A DNA stretch of 64,000 nucleotides from Bog-756 sp038210245 (GTDB lineage Bacteria; Actinomycetota; Acidimicrobiia; Acidimicrobiales; RAAP-2), in the NCBI GenBank assembly GCA_038210245.1, contig JBBQWW010000005.1:1-64000 (forward strand). Direction: 5' to 3'. This document shows positions 17,873-27,146 of this stretch, piece by piece; the first letter of the stretch is position 1; every line of letters begins with the position of its first letter. The notes under the pieces were generated by a model that did no database searches, had not been told where the DNA came from, and worked only from the letters and a program-made list of their open reading frames with translations. The translations under genes and the position numbers were made by a program.

Positions 17873-20800
17873 ATGTCCCCAGCCGAGCGTGGCCCAGTGA
17901 GGATCGCCGACGAAGCTCTCCGCCCGGGATCGGCCGTGGACGGAGGCCATCCCCTCGCGCCGTACTTTCCGCGACTGTCCATCGACTGGCTCCACAACTC
18001 CCCCGAAGTGCGGTTCCGCGACGTCCTGGGCTCAGTGGCCTTCGTCGACATCTCGGGCTTCACCAAGCTTTCCGAGGGGCTGGCCAAGCACGGCAACGTG
18101 GGGGCCGAAGAGCTGACTGCCACCATCGGGTCCTGCTTCGTCGCCCTGCTCGACATCGCCGTGGCCAACGGCGGCCGCCTCCTCAAGTTCGGGGGTGACG
18201 CCCTCCTCCTGCTCTTCACCGGAGAGGCCCACGAGGCCCGGGCCTGTCGGGCGGCGGTCGACATGCGCCGTGAGCTTCGGGTGGTGGGCCGCCTGGTGGT
18301 CCTCGGGCAACGGGTGTCCCTCCGGATGTCGGTCGCTGTCCACAGCGGTCGGTTCCACTTCTTTCTGGTGGGCACCTCACACCGGGAGCTCATCGTGACG
18401 GGGCCGGCCGCCAGCACCACCGTCTCCATGGAGGGCACCGCCGAGGCGGGCGAGATCGTGATCAGCGGCGACACCGCCCGGGCGCTGCGCAGCAGCGTGG
18501 TGGGCGGGGCCAAGGGGACCGGCTTCCTCCTGCGACGGGCCCCAGCCGTGCCCGAGGACGCCTTCGTGCCGTTCGAGACGGTCGATCCCCACGTGGACCT
18601 GGTCCAGGGCATTCCGGTCGGGCTGCGGGACACGCTGGCCAGCACCCGTCAGGACTCCGAGCACCGTCGGGTCACGGTGGCCTTCCTCCACTTCGACGGG
18701 ACCGACTCCCTGATCGAGCAGGAGGGTCCGGCCGTGACCGCCGACCGGCTCGATGGGCTGATCTCCACGGTCCAGCGGGCCGCCGACCGGCACGAGGTGA
18801 CCTTTTTGGCCACCGATGTCGATCGCGACGGCGGCAAGATCATCCTGACCGCCGGGGCTCCTTCCACCGCGGGGGACGATGAACAACGCATGCTGCTGGC
18901 CGTGCGGGAGATCGTGGACGCCGGGCCACCTCTCGACGTGCGCATCGGCGTCAACCGGGGCTCGGTCTTCGTCGGCGAGGTCGGGCCGCCCTACCGACGG
19001 ACGTTCACCGTCATGGGCGATGCCGTCAATCTCGCCGCCCGTCTGATGGCCAAGGCCCAACCGGGGCAGATCCTGACCACCCCTGACCTGTTGGCTCGCT
19101 CTACCACCCGCTTCGCCACCGAGGAGCTCGAGCCGTTCTTCGTGAAGGGAAAGGCCAAGCCGGTCCAGGCCCTCAGCGTGGGGGCCATCAGCGGAGTGCA
19201 GCGCGTCGGGCTCACCAGTGACCTGCCCTTCGTGGGCCGCACCCGCGAGGTCGAGGCGCTGGCCGGGATGGTGCGAGAGGTCACGGACGGTCGGGGGTCC
19301 CTCATCGAGATCGTCGGAGAGGCCGGGGTGGGCAAGTCCCGCCTCCTTCACCGGCTGCAGGAGCTCACCGCCGACCGGGCGCAGCTCAAGGCGGTGTGCG
19401 AGCGCTACGACTCGTCCACCCCCTATCACGTGGTGCGTCAACTCCTCCGGGTGCTCCTCGACCTACCCGCCGAGGGCTCGGACGACGAGATCGCCCAGCT
19501 GTTCCTGGCCGCGGTGACCGAACGGGCCCCGGCCGTGCTGCCGTGGGCGCCGCTCATCGCCCGGGCCGTGGATCTGGCGCTGCCCGAGACCCCCGAAACC
19601 AGGGAGCTCGAGGAAGAGTTCCGCCGGACCCGGCTGGCTGACGCCGTACTCGAGCTGCTCGGCTACCTCCTCCCCCAGTCCGGGCTGCTGGCCGTAGAGG
19701 ACGCCCACTTCATGGACGAGGCCTCGGCCGATCTGTTCGGGGCGCTGGCCGCCTCGGTGGGAGCTACTTCGTGGCTCATCTGCGTGACCCGTCGGGACGT
19801 CGAGACCGGCTTCGTCGGCCCGGCCGACGCCACCCGTCTCGAGCTCGGGCCCCTCGACGAGCACCAGGCCCTGGAGTTGGCCGAGCTGGCCACCCACGAC
19901 GCCCCGCTCCCGGGCCACGACCTGAGACGGCTGGTGCGGCGGTCCGACGGCAACCCCCTCTTCCTGCGGGAGCTGCTGGCTGCCGCGGTGGGGGGCGCGT
20001 CGGTCGACACCCTCCCGGACTCGGTGGAAGAGGTGGTGGCGGCCAGGATCGACCGGCTCAGCAGCGACGACCGCCACCTCCTGCGGCGGCTGTCGGTCCT
20101 CGGCCAGTCGGCCGGTCTCGACCTGGTGCGGGAGGTAGTCGACGAGCTCCCGGAACGAGACGACCCCACGTGGGAGCGGCTGGCCGACTTCGCCACCTGG
20201 GACGACGACACCGTGCGGTTCCGCAACCGCCTCCTGCGGGACGCCGCCTACGACGGGCTCACCTACCGGCTCCGACGCCAGCTCCACAACCGGGCCGGCG
20301 ACTGCATCGTGGCGGCCACCGTCCTGCGCCGCGACGAGCAGCCCGAGCTCCTCTCCTTCCACTACCTCCACGCCCAGCGCTTCTCCGAAGCCTTCTCCTA
20401 CGCCCTCGAAGCAGCCGAGTGGGCCAAGTCGGTCTACGCCAACTTCGAGGCCGCCGACCTCTACGAGCGGGCCCTGGTGGCCGGCCGCCGGATCACCCAC
20501 CTGAGCCCGGCCGATCTGGCCCCGGTCTACGAAGCCCTGGGTGACGCCCGCAACCGCACCGGTGGCTACGCCGAGGCGGCCATCGCCTACCGTGCGGCCC
20601 GCCGCGTCATCGACGACGACGCCGTTGCCGCCGCCCGGTTGATGCTCAAGCTGGCCCGGGTCCAGGGCTGGCTCGACCGGTACACCAATGCCATGCGCTG
20701 GATCACCAAGGGACTGCGGGTCCTGGACGACGTCGACGGGGAGGCCGCGGCCCGGCAGCGAGCCGAACTGCTCAGTTGGTACGGCCGATTCTGTCAGGAG

Positions 20801-21802
20801 GCTGGCCACCAGGCCCGGGCCATCATCTGGTGCACCCGGGCGGTGGAGGAAGCCGAGGCGGCCGGCGAGCAGGTGGCGCTGGCCGAGGCGCTCCGGGTGA
20901 TCGACTGGGCCCAGGAGAAGCTGGGGAAGCTCGACGAGCCGGTCAACTCGGAGCGGGCCCTGGCCATCTACCAGTCGCTCGACGACCTCGCCGGCCAGGC
21001 CCAGCTGTACAACGCCCTCGGGATATTCGCCTACTTCCGGGGGGAGTGGGAGAAGTCCCTCGAGCTCTATCGGCGGGGTGAGGAGCTGGACCGCCGCACC
21101 GGCAACGACGTGAACGCGGCCTTCGAGGTGTTCAACATCGGCGAGATCGCCCTGGACCAGGGCCGATTAGACATCGCCGAGGAACAGTTCACGAAGGTCT
21201 CCCGATCGTGGCGGGCGGCGGGCTACCGGTCCGGAGTCGCCGATGTGATCGGAAAGCAGGCCCGGACGGCCGCCGGACGGGGACGGTTCGACGAGGCCCT
21301 GGCGCTGTTCGAGGAGGCCATCGTGGAGTTCCGAGACATCGGAAGCCAGGCCGACGCGCTGGAGGCCACCGCCCGCATGGCCGAGTGCCTCCTCCTAGCC
21401 GGCCGTCCCGACGTCGCCCTCACCCTGGCCGAGGAAGCTCAGGCCCAGGCCCGCGGCCTCGGCGGTGTGCCGGCCCAGATTCCCCTCATCCAGCGGGTGC
21501 GCGGCGCGGTGCTGGCCCGATCCGGGGACACCGCAGGGGCGGTGGACGCCCTGCAACAGAGTCTGGCCGCGGCACGCACCCGGGGAGCCCAGTACGAAGA
21601 GGCGCTGACCCTGCGGATCCTGGCCGAGGTCGTTCCGGACGCCACCGACGGGTACCGGGCCGAACTCCGGAACGCCGCCGCGTCCACGTTGGCCCAACTC
21701 GGTGTGGTCTGGACCCCCGACCTCCTGCACGATGCACCCCCACCGGCCGGGTCCGCCCCTTCCGCCACCGACCCGGTGGGAACCCGTTCCGTGACCAGCT
21801 AG
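17873..21802 (+). CDS. Tandem class III cyclase-homology protein with AAA ATPase and TPR region (soluble-adenylyl-cyclase-like)
   Basis: 1309 residues. Cyclase domain 1 (about 53-200) has both metal aspartates: Asp59 in VAFVDISGFT and Asp109 in LLKFGGDAL. It lacks the transition-state Asn/Arg pair (PAASTTVSM in that position). Cyclase domain 2 (about 266-430) has His273 where the first metal Asp is expected but keeps Asn386 and Arg390 in MGDAVNLAARLM. The two halves could therefore build one composite active site, as in mammalian soluble adenylyl cyclase. A STAND/AAA-type ATPase follows (FVGRTREVE; Walker A GEAGVGKSRLL near 483-493; Walker-B-like LLAVEDAHF), then TPR-like helices to the C-terminus. 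Expected role: ATP-gated signalling or cAMP production. GTG 17897 is an alternative start. Confidence 0.88.
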   Translation: MSPAERGPVRIADEALRPGSAVDGGHPLAPYFPRLSIDWLHNSPEVRFRDVLGSVAFVDISGFTKLSEGLAKHGNVGAEELTATIGSCFVALLDIAVANGGRLLKFGGDALLLLFTGEAHEARACRAAVDMRRELRVVGRLVVLGQRVSLRMSVAVHSGRFHFFLVGTSHRELIVTGPAASTTVSMEGTAEAGEIVISGDTARALRSSVVGGAKGTGFLLRRAPAVPEDAFVPFETVDPHVDLVQGIPVGLRDTLASTRQDSEHRRVTVAFLHFDGTDSLIEQEGPAVTADRLDGLISTVQRAADRHEVTFLATDVDRDGGKIILTAGAPSTAGDDEQRMLLAVREIVDAGPPLDVRIGVNRGSVFVGEVGPPYRRTFTVMGDAVNLAARLMAKAQPGQILTTPDLLARSTTRFATEELEPFFVKGKAKPVQALSVGAISGVQRVGLTSDLPFVGRTREVEALAGMVREVTDGRGSLIEIVGEAGVGKSRLLHRLQELTADRAQLKAVCERYDSSTPYHVVRQLLRVLLDLPAEGSDDEIAQLFLAAVTERAPAVLPWAPLIARAVDLALPETPETRELEEEFRRTRLADAVLELLGYLLPQSGLLAVEDAHFMDEASADLFGALAASVGATSWLICVTRRDVETGFVGPADATRLELGPLDEHQALELAELATHDAPLPGHDLRRLVRRSDGNPLFLRELLAAAVGGASVDTLPDSVEEVVAARIDRLSSDDRHLLRRLSVLGQSAGLDLVREVVDELPERDDPTWERLADFATWDDDTVRFRNRLLRDAAYDGLTYRLRRQLHNRAGDCIVAATVLRRDEQPELLSFHYLHAQRFSEAFSYALEAAEWAKSVYANFEAADLYERALVAGRRITHLSPADLAPVYEALGDARNRTGGYAEAAIAYRAARRVIDDDAVAAARLMLKLARVQGWLDRYTNAMRWITKGLRVLDDVDGEAAARQRAELLSWYGRFCQEAGHQARAIIWCTRAVEEAEAAGEQVALAEALRVIDWAQEKLGKLDEPVNSERALAIYQSLDDLAGQAQLYNALGIFAYFRGEWEKSLELYRRGEELDRRTGNDVNAAFEVFNIGEIALDQGRLDIAEEQFTKVSRSWRAAGYRSGVADVIGKQARTAAGRGRFDEALALFEEAIVEFRDIGSQADALEATARMAECLLLAGRPDVALTLAEEAQAQARGLGGVPAQIPLIQRVRGAVLARSGDTAGAVDALQQSLAAARTRGAQYEEALTLRILAEVVPDATDGYRAELRNAAASTLAQLGVVWTPDLLHDAPPPAGSAPSATDPVGTRSVTS

Positions 21803-21958
21803 CCACCCCGGGTGTGGTGTCCCGGCGGCGATTGACCAGACCTCTTGTCACCACTACATTGCTGAACGAGCGTTTGAAGGCCCAGCGGCGGCTGGCCTCC
21901 ATCAGCTGCGGTGCCGGGCCGCAGGCCATCCGCTCCGGGCGAGGACGAGAGGGTTCCC

Positions 21959-23560
21959 ATGCGGACATCCACAGGATTTCGGACCAGAGTCACCCTGGCG
22001 GCGGTGATGGTGGTGGCGGCAGCCGGACTGGCCGTGCCCGGTCTGGCCGGAGCATCGTCGGCCGCCCCCTTCAGCCAGTGTCCGGCGGCTGGGCACGACT
22101 CGAGCTGCGGCGTGTTGATCACCGTCAACCCCGACGGGTCCACCTCGGTCCAGACCGACAGCACCCAGCCGGCCCTCAACGGCACCGACGGTGCCCTGGT
22201 GGGCGTGGTCAACAACTCCAACGCCGTCACCTCCAGCGTGGCCCTGGCCGGTACCGCCATCTTCGCCTTCAACGGTCACGGGTTGTGCGCGGTGACACCG
22301 ACCCCCTGCTTCTCCAAGACCACCTTCGGCCCCACCGGCTACGAGGGACCGGGCACCTCGTTCACCCCCAGCGGTGCCAATCAGGGGTCGGTCACCTTCG
22401 CCGGCGGCCTGTCCCCGGGTACCAGCACCTACTTCAGCCTCGGGTCGTCGACGGTGAGCACCGCCTCGGCCAGTCTGCAGGCAGCCATCGACCTGACCGC
22501 CTCCCCGATCACCGCCACCGTGCTGATCCCGGTCAGCCCGGGCATCGCCACCTTCACCGACGGTGGCTCCTCGGCTCCGGCATCGTCGTTCACCGCCACC
22601 ATCACCTGGGGTGACAACCACTCCACCGCCGGGACCGTCACCCAGCCCGGCGGCGTGGGCACCCCCTACACGGTCACCGGCACTCACACCTATGCCACCC
22701 AGGCCGGCTACACCACCAGCGTCACGGTGACTGACAACGCCCTGGCCCTGAACACAGCCACGGCCACCAGCACGGCCACGGTCACCGACTCGGCCATCAG
22801 TGCCACCGGCATCCCACTGCCCACCCTGGGCACCGGTCAGGCCTTCACCGAGCCGGTGGCCACCTTCACCGATGCCAACCCGACCGCCCCCCTCAGCCAA
22901 TTCTCCGCCACCATCGACTGGGGTGACTCGTCAAGCGGCACCGGCACCATCTCCCAGCCGGGAGGCCCGGGCACGGTCTTCGGCGTCTCGGGTACGCACA
23001 CCTATGCGGTCGCCGGCAGCTACACGGTGGGCGTGACCATCAGCGACCCCGGAGGGGCCAGCGCCACGGTGACCGACTCGGCCTCGGTGTCCGGCTCGGT
23101 GATCATCTGCTCCGGGGCGGGCTGCTCGGGCACGGTGACCACTCCCACCGAGACCGTTCAGATCAGCACCAAGTCGACCACTGGATCCATCCAGGTCTCG
23201 GTCAACCCGGGCAATCTCGACTGCGGTGACTCGGATCGCCACGCCCCCCAGATCACCACGGTGACGGACATCGGGCTCAATCCCAAGCTGGCCCTGAAGA
23301 TCTCGGTCACGTTCCTCCGCTCAGCCCTGGTGGGCCCGGCGGGCGCGCCCGTCGAGGTGTGCTACCAGTCCAGTCCGGACAAGCCGTTCGTCGACCTTCA
23401 AGGCCAGACCGTCACACTCGGGCTGCTGCCCCTGTGCAAGTCGTTGGTGCAGCGCCTGCCCAAGGTGGGCCCGTGCGCCAACGTCATCCACGACATCGTG
23501 GCCCACAAGACCGTTGTCGAGAACCTGGTCATCCCCCCGGGCGACCCCCGCTACCACTGA
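21959..23560 (+). CDS. Secreted protein with two PKD/Ig-like repeats
   Basis: 533 residues from ATG 21959, which directly precedes a signal peptide (MRTSTGFRTRVTL then AAVMVVAAAGLAVPG). Two domains near residues 180-265 and 270-365 share a pattern of ATITWGDNHST or ATIDWGDSSSG followed by TYTVTGTHTYA or FGVSGTHTYAV, typical of PKD/bacterial Ig-like beta-sandwiches. The N-terminal domain and the last 150 residues, which contain several cysteines (CGDSDRHAP, CYQSSPDKP, LPLCKSL), match no family I know. Likely a surface or secreted structural or adhesive protein. No catalytic motif is visible. It stands as a single gene. Confidence 0.75.
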   Translation: MRTSTGFRTRVTLAAVMVVAAAGLAVPGLAGASSAAPFSQCPAAGHDSSCGVLITVNPDGSTSVQTDSTQPALNGTDGALVGVVNNSNAVTSSVALAGTAIFAFNGHGLCAVTPTPCFSKTTFGPTGYEGPGTSFTPSGANQGSVTFAGGLSPGTSTYFSLGSSTVSTASASLQAAIDLTASPITATVLIPVSPGIATFTDGGSSAPASSFTATITWGDNHSTAGTVTQPGGVGTPYTVTGTHTYATQAGYTTSVTVTDNALALNTATATSTATVTDSAISATGIPLPTLGTGQAFTEPVATFTDANPTAPLSQFSATIDWGDSSSGTGTISQPGGPGTVFGVSGTHTYAVAGSYTVGVTISDPGGASATVTDSASVSGSVIICSGAGCSGTVTTPTETVQISTKSTTGSIQVSVNPGNLDCGDSDRHAPQITTVTDIGLNPKLALKISVTFLRSALVGPAGAPVEVCYQSSPDKPFVDLQGQTVTLGLLPLCKSLVQRLPKVGPCANVIHDIVAHKTVVENLVIPPGDPRYH

Positions 23561-23694
23561 CGGGGCGTGCGCCCGGACCACGGGCGCCGGAAATCCTTGA
23601 GTCCGGCCGAGGGCTCGGATAGCTTCCTCACACCGTCGATCGGTGAGGTGACCGGAGGGATGCCCCCGACCGGCGACCGCCAAAAGGGTGAGCA

Positions 23695-25317
23695 ATGACT
23701 GAGGCAGCGGTCTCTACCACGCCCACCGGCGGCGACGGACTCACCCGCGACATCGGCTTCCTCGGCCTCCTGTTCACCTCCGAGGGGTCCATCATCGGCT
23801 CGGGCTGGCTGTTCGGGGCGTTGGTGTGCGCCACCATCGGTGGTCCGGCAGCCATCATCGCCTGGCTCATCGGCTCGGTGGCGGTGATCCTGCTGGCCCT
23901 GGTCCACGCCGAGTTGGGCGGAATGTTTCCCGTCAGCGGCGGGACCACCCGCTTCCCGTACTACGCCTTCGGCGGCCTGGCCGGCGCCTCCTTCGGATGG
24001 TTCTCGTGGCTGCAGGCAGTGGGCACGGCCCCCATCGAGGTGGAAGCGGCCATCACCTACACGGGGAACTACTGGCACGGCTTGACCACCGTCTCGGGTG
24101 GCGTGCCGGTCCTGACCGGGCTGGGCTACTTGGTGGCCACCGTGATGATGGCCCTGTTCGTGGTGGCCAACCTGTTCGGGGTCCGGTACCTGGTGCGGGC
24201 CAACAGCGCCATCACCACATGGAAGGTCATCGTTCCGGTCATGACCATCGTGGTCCTCTTCTTCACTCACTTCGACACCGCCAACTTCACCAGCCACGGC
24301 TTCGCTCCGTTCGGCCTCCACGGCGTGCTCCGGGCGGTGAGCGACGGTGGGGCGGTCTTCGCCCTGGTCGGCTTCGAACAGGCCGTGCAGCTGGGCGGGG
24401 AGAGCAAGAACCCGCAGCGGGACATGCCCCGGGCGGTGATCTTCTCCATGCTCATCGGTGCCACCGTCTACATCCTGCTCCAGGTGGTGTTCATCGGGGC
24501 CCTGCCCCACCACGCCCTGGCCCATGGCTGGGCCAACGTCAGCTTCGAGGGCATCTTCGGGCCATTCGCCGGATTGGCCAAAGGTCTGGGCCTGGCCTGG
24601 CTGGCCTACATCCTCTACGCCGACGCCATCATCGCCCCCACCGGATCCGGGCTGATCTACACCACCACCACCAGCCGCATCACCTTCGGCATGAGCAAGA
24701 ACGGACACGTCCCCTCGGTCTTCGAGAAAACCACCAGCAAGGCCAACGTCCCCATCTTCGGACTGATCTTCACCTTCTTGATGGGCCTCCTGCTGTTCCT
24801 GCCCTTCCCCGGTTGGCAGAAGCTGGTCGGCTTCATCACATCGGCCACCGTGCTGATGTACGCCGGGGCCCCCCTGGCCCTGGGCGCCCTGCGCCTCCAG
24901 AAGCCCGACGCCGAACGCCCCTACCGCCTGCCGTGGGCGCCCGTCCTGGCTCCGGCCTCCTTCGTGGCCGCCAGCCTCATCATCTACTGGAGCGGATGGG
25001 AGGTGGTGTGGAAACTGATGGTGGCGGTACTCCTCGGTTACGCCCTGATGGCGATCTCGCGGATCACCCACGCCAACCCCGTCCGCTCGCCGTTGGACTG
25101 GAACGCCGCCATCTGGCTGTGGCCCTACCTGGCCGGCCTCACCCTCATCTCCTATCTGGGCCAGTTCCAAGGGGGGCGGATGAACATCCCCTTCTACTGG
25201 GACATGGTGGTGGTGGCGGCCTTCAGCCTCCTCGTCTACTACACGGCCATCCGGCTCCGGCTGCCCGAGGAGAAGGTCGACGAGTACGCCAAGGACGTCT
25301 ACGGCTTCGAAAGCTGA
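23695..25317 (+). CDS. APC-superfamily amino acid permease
   Basis: 540 residues from ATG 23695, with the ribosome-site-like AAAGGGTGAGC just upstream. About twelve hydrophobic helices are visible. The first carries the substrate-binding unwound motif SEGSIIGSGWLFG, the variant of GxxIGxG found in amino acid/polyamine antiporters. Other family segments are GFEQAVQLGGESKNPQRDMPRAVI and PTGSGLIYTTTTSRI. The C-terminus (LPEEKVDEYAKDVYGFES) is short and charged. The substrate is probably an amino acid but cannot be named. No regulator or enzyme is linked closely. Confidence 0.87.
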   Translation: MTEAAVSTTPTGGDGLTRDIGFLGLLFTSEGSIIGSGWLFGALVCATIGGPAAIIAWLIGSVAVILLALVHAELGGMFPVSGGTTRFPYYAFGGLAGASFGWFSWLQAVGTAPIEVEAAITYTGNYWHGLTTVSGGVPVLTGLGYLVATVMMALFVVANLFGVRYLVRANSAITTWKVIVPVMTIVVLFFTHFDTANFTSHGFAPFGLHGVLRAVSDGGAVFALVGFEQAVQLGGESKNPQRDMPRAVIFSMLIGATVYILLQVVFIGALPHHALAHGWANVSFEGIFGPFAGLAKGLGLAWLAYILYADAIIAPTGSGLIYTTTTSRITFGMSKNGHVPSVFEKTTSKANVPIFGLIFTFLMGLLLFLPFPGWQKLVGFITSATVLMYAGAPLALGALRLQKPDAERPYRLPWAPVLAPASFVAASLIIYWSGWEVVWKLMVAVLLGYALMAISRITHANPVRSPLDWNAAIWLWPYLAGLTLISYLGQFQGGRMNIPFYWDMVVVAAFSLLVYYTAIRLRLPEEKVDEYAKDVYGFES

Positions 25318-25345
25318 CCTCTGGCCGACACCCGGGACGGCGCGC

Positions 25346-25768
25346 TCAGGTGTAGCCCTGCATGATGTGCTCGATCCACCAGTCCGGTGCGGCGTTCATC
25401 AGGGTCTGGAGGTCCCAGTAGTCCCACCAACGCAGAATGGTTCCGTCCCGGAACTCGTGGACCGAGACGAACGGGAGGGTCACCTCCTCGCCGGTGTGCC
25501 ACCGCCAGGTCTCGGCATGCTCGGTGACCACCGTGTCGCCCTCGGCCACCATCAGCCGGAGATGGTGTTCGTACCCGGCGATACGCTCCAGGCCGAGCCG
25601 GAGTCGGGCCACGATGAGGTCGGGGCCCCGGGCCACATCGTCGTCCGGCGACGGGACGTCGGTGTACTCGCTGTCGGGGCCGAAGAACCCGCCGATGGCG
25701 TCCCAATCCCGCTCGTACAGTGCGGCCCAGAACGCCCGCACCCGCTCTTTGTTGGCCTCTGCGCTCAC
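25346..25768 (-). CDS. SnoaL-like / NTF2-fold protein (limonene-epoxide-hydrolase type)
   Basis: 140 residues from GTG 25768, which has a GGAGG site upstream (complement of 25773-25780); longer in-frame extensions are not conserved-looking. The chain SAEANKERVRAFWAALYERD followed by DWDAIGGFFGPDSEYTDVP and a late strand pair (VHEFRDGTILRWWDYWD) is the cone-like NTF2 fold used by SnoaL cyclases, ketosteroid isomerases and epoxide hydrolases. It is convergent with the permease gene (28 bp apart). The reaction cannot be assigned; these proteins often act on cyclic or polyketide intermediates. Confidence 0.75.
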   Translation of the reverse strand: MSAEANKERVRAFWAALYERDWDAIGGFFGPDSEYTDVPSPDDDVARGPDLIVARLRLGLERIAGYEHHLRLMVAEGDTVVTEHAETWRWHTGEEVTLPFVSVHEFRDGTILRWWDYWDLQTLMNAAPDWWIEHIMQGYT

Positions 25769-26226
25769 AGTTGATCCTCCCGTGCCGGTGATGGCCCTGA
25801 TCCCCCCGGGGACATGTCGGCCGAGGCCATGATGCCACGGCCGACCGGAACGGCAGCCATCGGGCCGACGCAGGATCCGGCCGGCGTCCTCTGCCATTCG
25901 CCCTGATCATGGACGGTCCCGACCGACCCCCCGGCGCCGGGAAGCACCACCTTCGACCCGACGTGGGACCCGAACGATGGCCGGGAGGTCTACCCGGTCG
26001 AAGGGCAGGTGGTGGCGTTCGGGACCGCCCTGATGATCTCGTGGTAGGGCGAGTGGCACATCGTCCCCTGGGCTCGGTGCTCCGAGCCGGGCCCGGGGCG
26101 GGGTGGATCGTCCGCCGGCCGGATCAGGGGCCCGAGCCTCTCGTCCACCGGCTGAAACGAGGGGCCAGACCACTGTTAACAGTCCGGCAACCCAGGCCTG
26201 AGGATCCACCGCTACCATCACCCGAG
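25769..26226. other. Divergent intergenic region without supportable gene
   Basis: 458 bp between the SnoaL-like gene (minus) and ppk2 (plus). An open stretch on the plus strand ending at a TAG near 26047 lacks any start codon and shows no domain, so it is left uncalled. The only notable element is a 12-bp palindrome just upstream of ppk2, given separately. Confidence 0.5.
26172..26183. promoter_or_regulatory. 12-bp perfect palindrome upstream of ppk2
   Basis: The sequence actgttaacagt is a perfect palindrome 43 bp before the ppk2 ATG, and it is AT-rich compared with its surroundings. It could be an operator, or TTAACA could serve as a -10 element. Palindromes of this length occur by chance several times in a window of this size, so the call is tentative. 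Confidence 0.3.
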
Positions 26227-27102
26227 ATGTCCAAGAGCCCCCTCGAACCGCATCACATCGACCCGGACTCCCACAAGTCCCACGACGAGGGCCTGCAGAT
26301 CGTGACCGGCGTATCCCCCAAGCTGGTGAGCAAGTCCGCCTACGAGAAGGAACTGGCCGGCCTCCAGACCGAGTTGGTCCGGATGCAGGAGTGGGTCGTT
26401 CACGAGGGCCTGAGGGTGATGGTCATCTTCGAGGGCCGCGATACCGCCGGCAAGGGCGGCACCATCAAGCGCATCATGGAGCGGCTCAACGCCCGCTACT
26501 GCCGGGTGGTCGCCCTCGGCACCCCCACCGACCGTGAGCGGTCGCAGTGGTACTTCCAGCGCTACATCGCCCACCTCCCCTCCGCCGGGGAGATCGTCCT
26601 GTTCGATCGCTCCTGGTACAACCGGGCCGGCGTGGAGAAGGTCATGGAATTCTGCACCGAGGAGGAGCACGCCGAGTTCTTCCGCACCTGCCCTCAGATC
26701 GAGCGGGCCCTGGTGCGGTCGGGGATCATCCTGGTGAAGTACTGGCTCTCGCTCAGCGACGAGGAGCAGGAGCGTCGGTTCACCGAACGGATCAACAACC
26801 CCGGGAAGCGGTGGAAGCTCAGCCCCATGGACCTCGAGGCCCGGGCCCGGTGGGTGGACTACGCCGAGGCCAAGGACGAGATGTTCTCGTACACGGACAT
26901 CCGGGAGGCCCCGTGGTACGTGGTGGACGCCGACAACAAGAAGGCCGCCCGCCTCAACATCATCAGCCATCTGCTCGACGTCGTCCCCTACGAGGCCGTC
27001 CCCCATGAGGAGGTGGCCCTGCCCCCCCGGCAGCAGCGCAACTACGAACGGCCCCCCATCGACAGCCAGTCCTGGGTGCCCACGCGCTACGTCGTCAAGT
27101 GA
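26227..27102 (+). CDS. ppk2: Polyphosphate kinase 2
   Basis: 291 residues from ATG 26227 (MSKSPLEPHHIDPDSHKS); the in-frame sequence upstream is not conserved-looking. The Walker-A-like motif is FEGRDTAGKGGTIKRI (about residues 68-83), with FDRSWYNRAGVEKVM (Walker B/lid region) and KYWLSLSDEEQERRF further on. These are diagnostic of PPK2 proteins, which move phosphate between polyphosphate and nucleoside mono- or diphosphates. The length fits a single-domain class I-type enzyme (ADP/GDP as acceptor), but the class cannot be fixed by eye. An adenylate kinase gene follows 44 bp later, a logical partner for adenylate recycling. Confidence 0.93.
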   Translation: MSKSPLEPHHIDPDSHKSHDEGLQIVTGVSPKLVSKSAYEKELAGLQTELVRMQEWVVHEGLRVMVIFEGRDTAGKGGTIKRIMERLNARYCRVVALGTPTDRERSQWYFQRYIAHLPSAGEIVLFDRSWYNRAGVEKVMEFCTEEEHAEFFRTCPQIERALVRSGIILVKYWLSLSDEEQERRFTERINNPGKRWKLSPMDLEARARWVDYAEAKDEMFSYTDIREAPWYVVDADNKKAARLNIISHLLDVVPYEAVPHEEVALPPRQQRNYERPPIDSQSWVPTRYVVK

Positions 27103-27146
27103 TCCGGGCCCTGCCGGCCAGGGGACGGTCGAGGGAGTAGGCCGAC

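Noticed and set aside
23551..25170. 539-codon minus-strand frame under the amino acid permease
   Set aside because: It is antisense to a certain membrane protein; its acidic Gly/Asp/Glu-rich translation reflects complementary codons.
25907..26221. Possible small genes on either strand before ppk2
   Set aside because: The plus-strand stretch has no start codon and the minus-strand frame lacks any domain; both overlap the likely ppk2 promoter.
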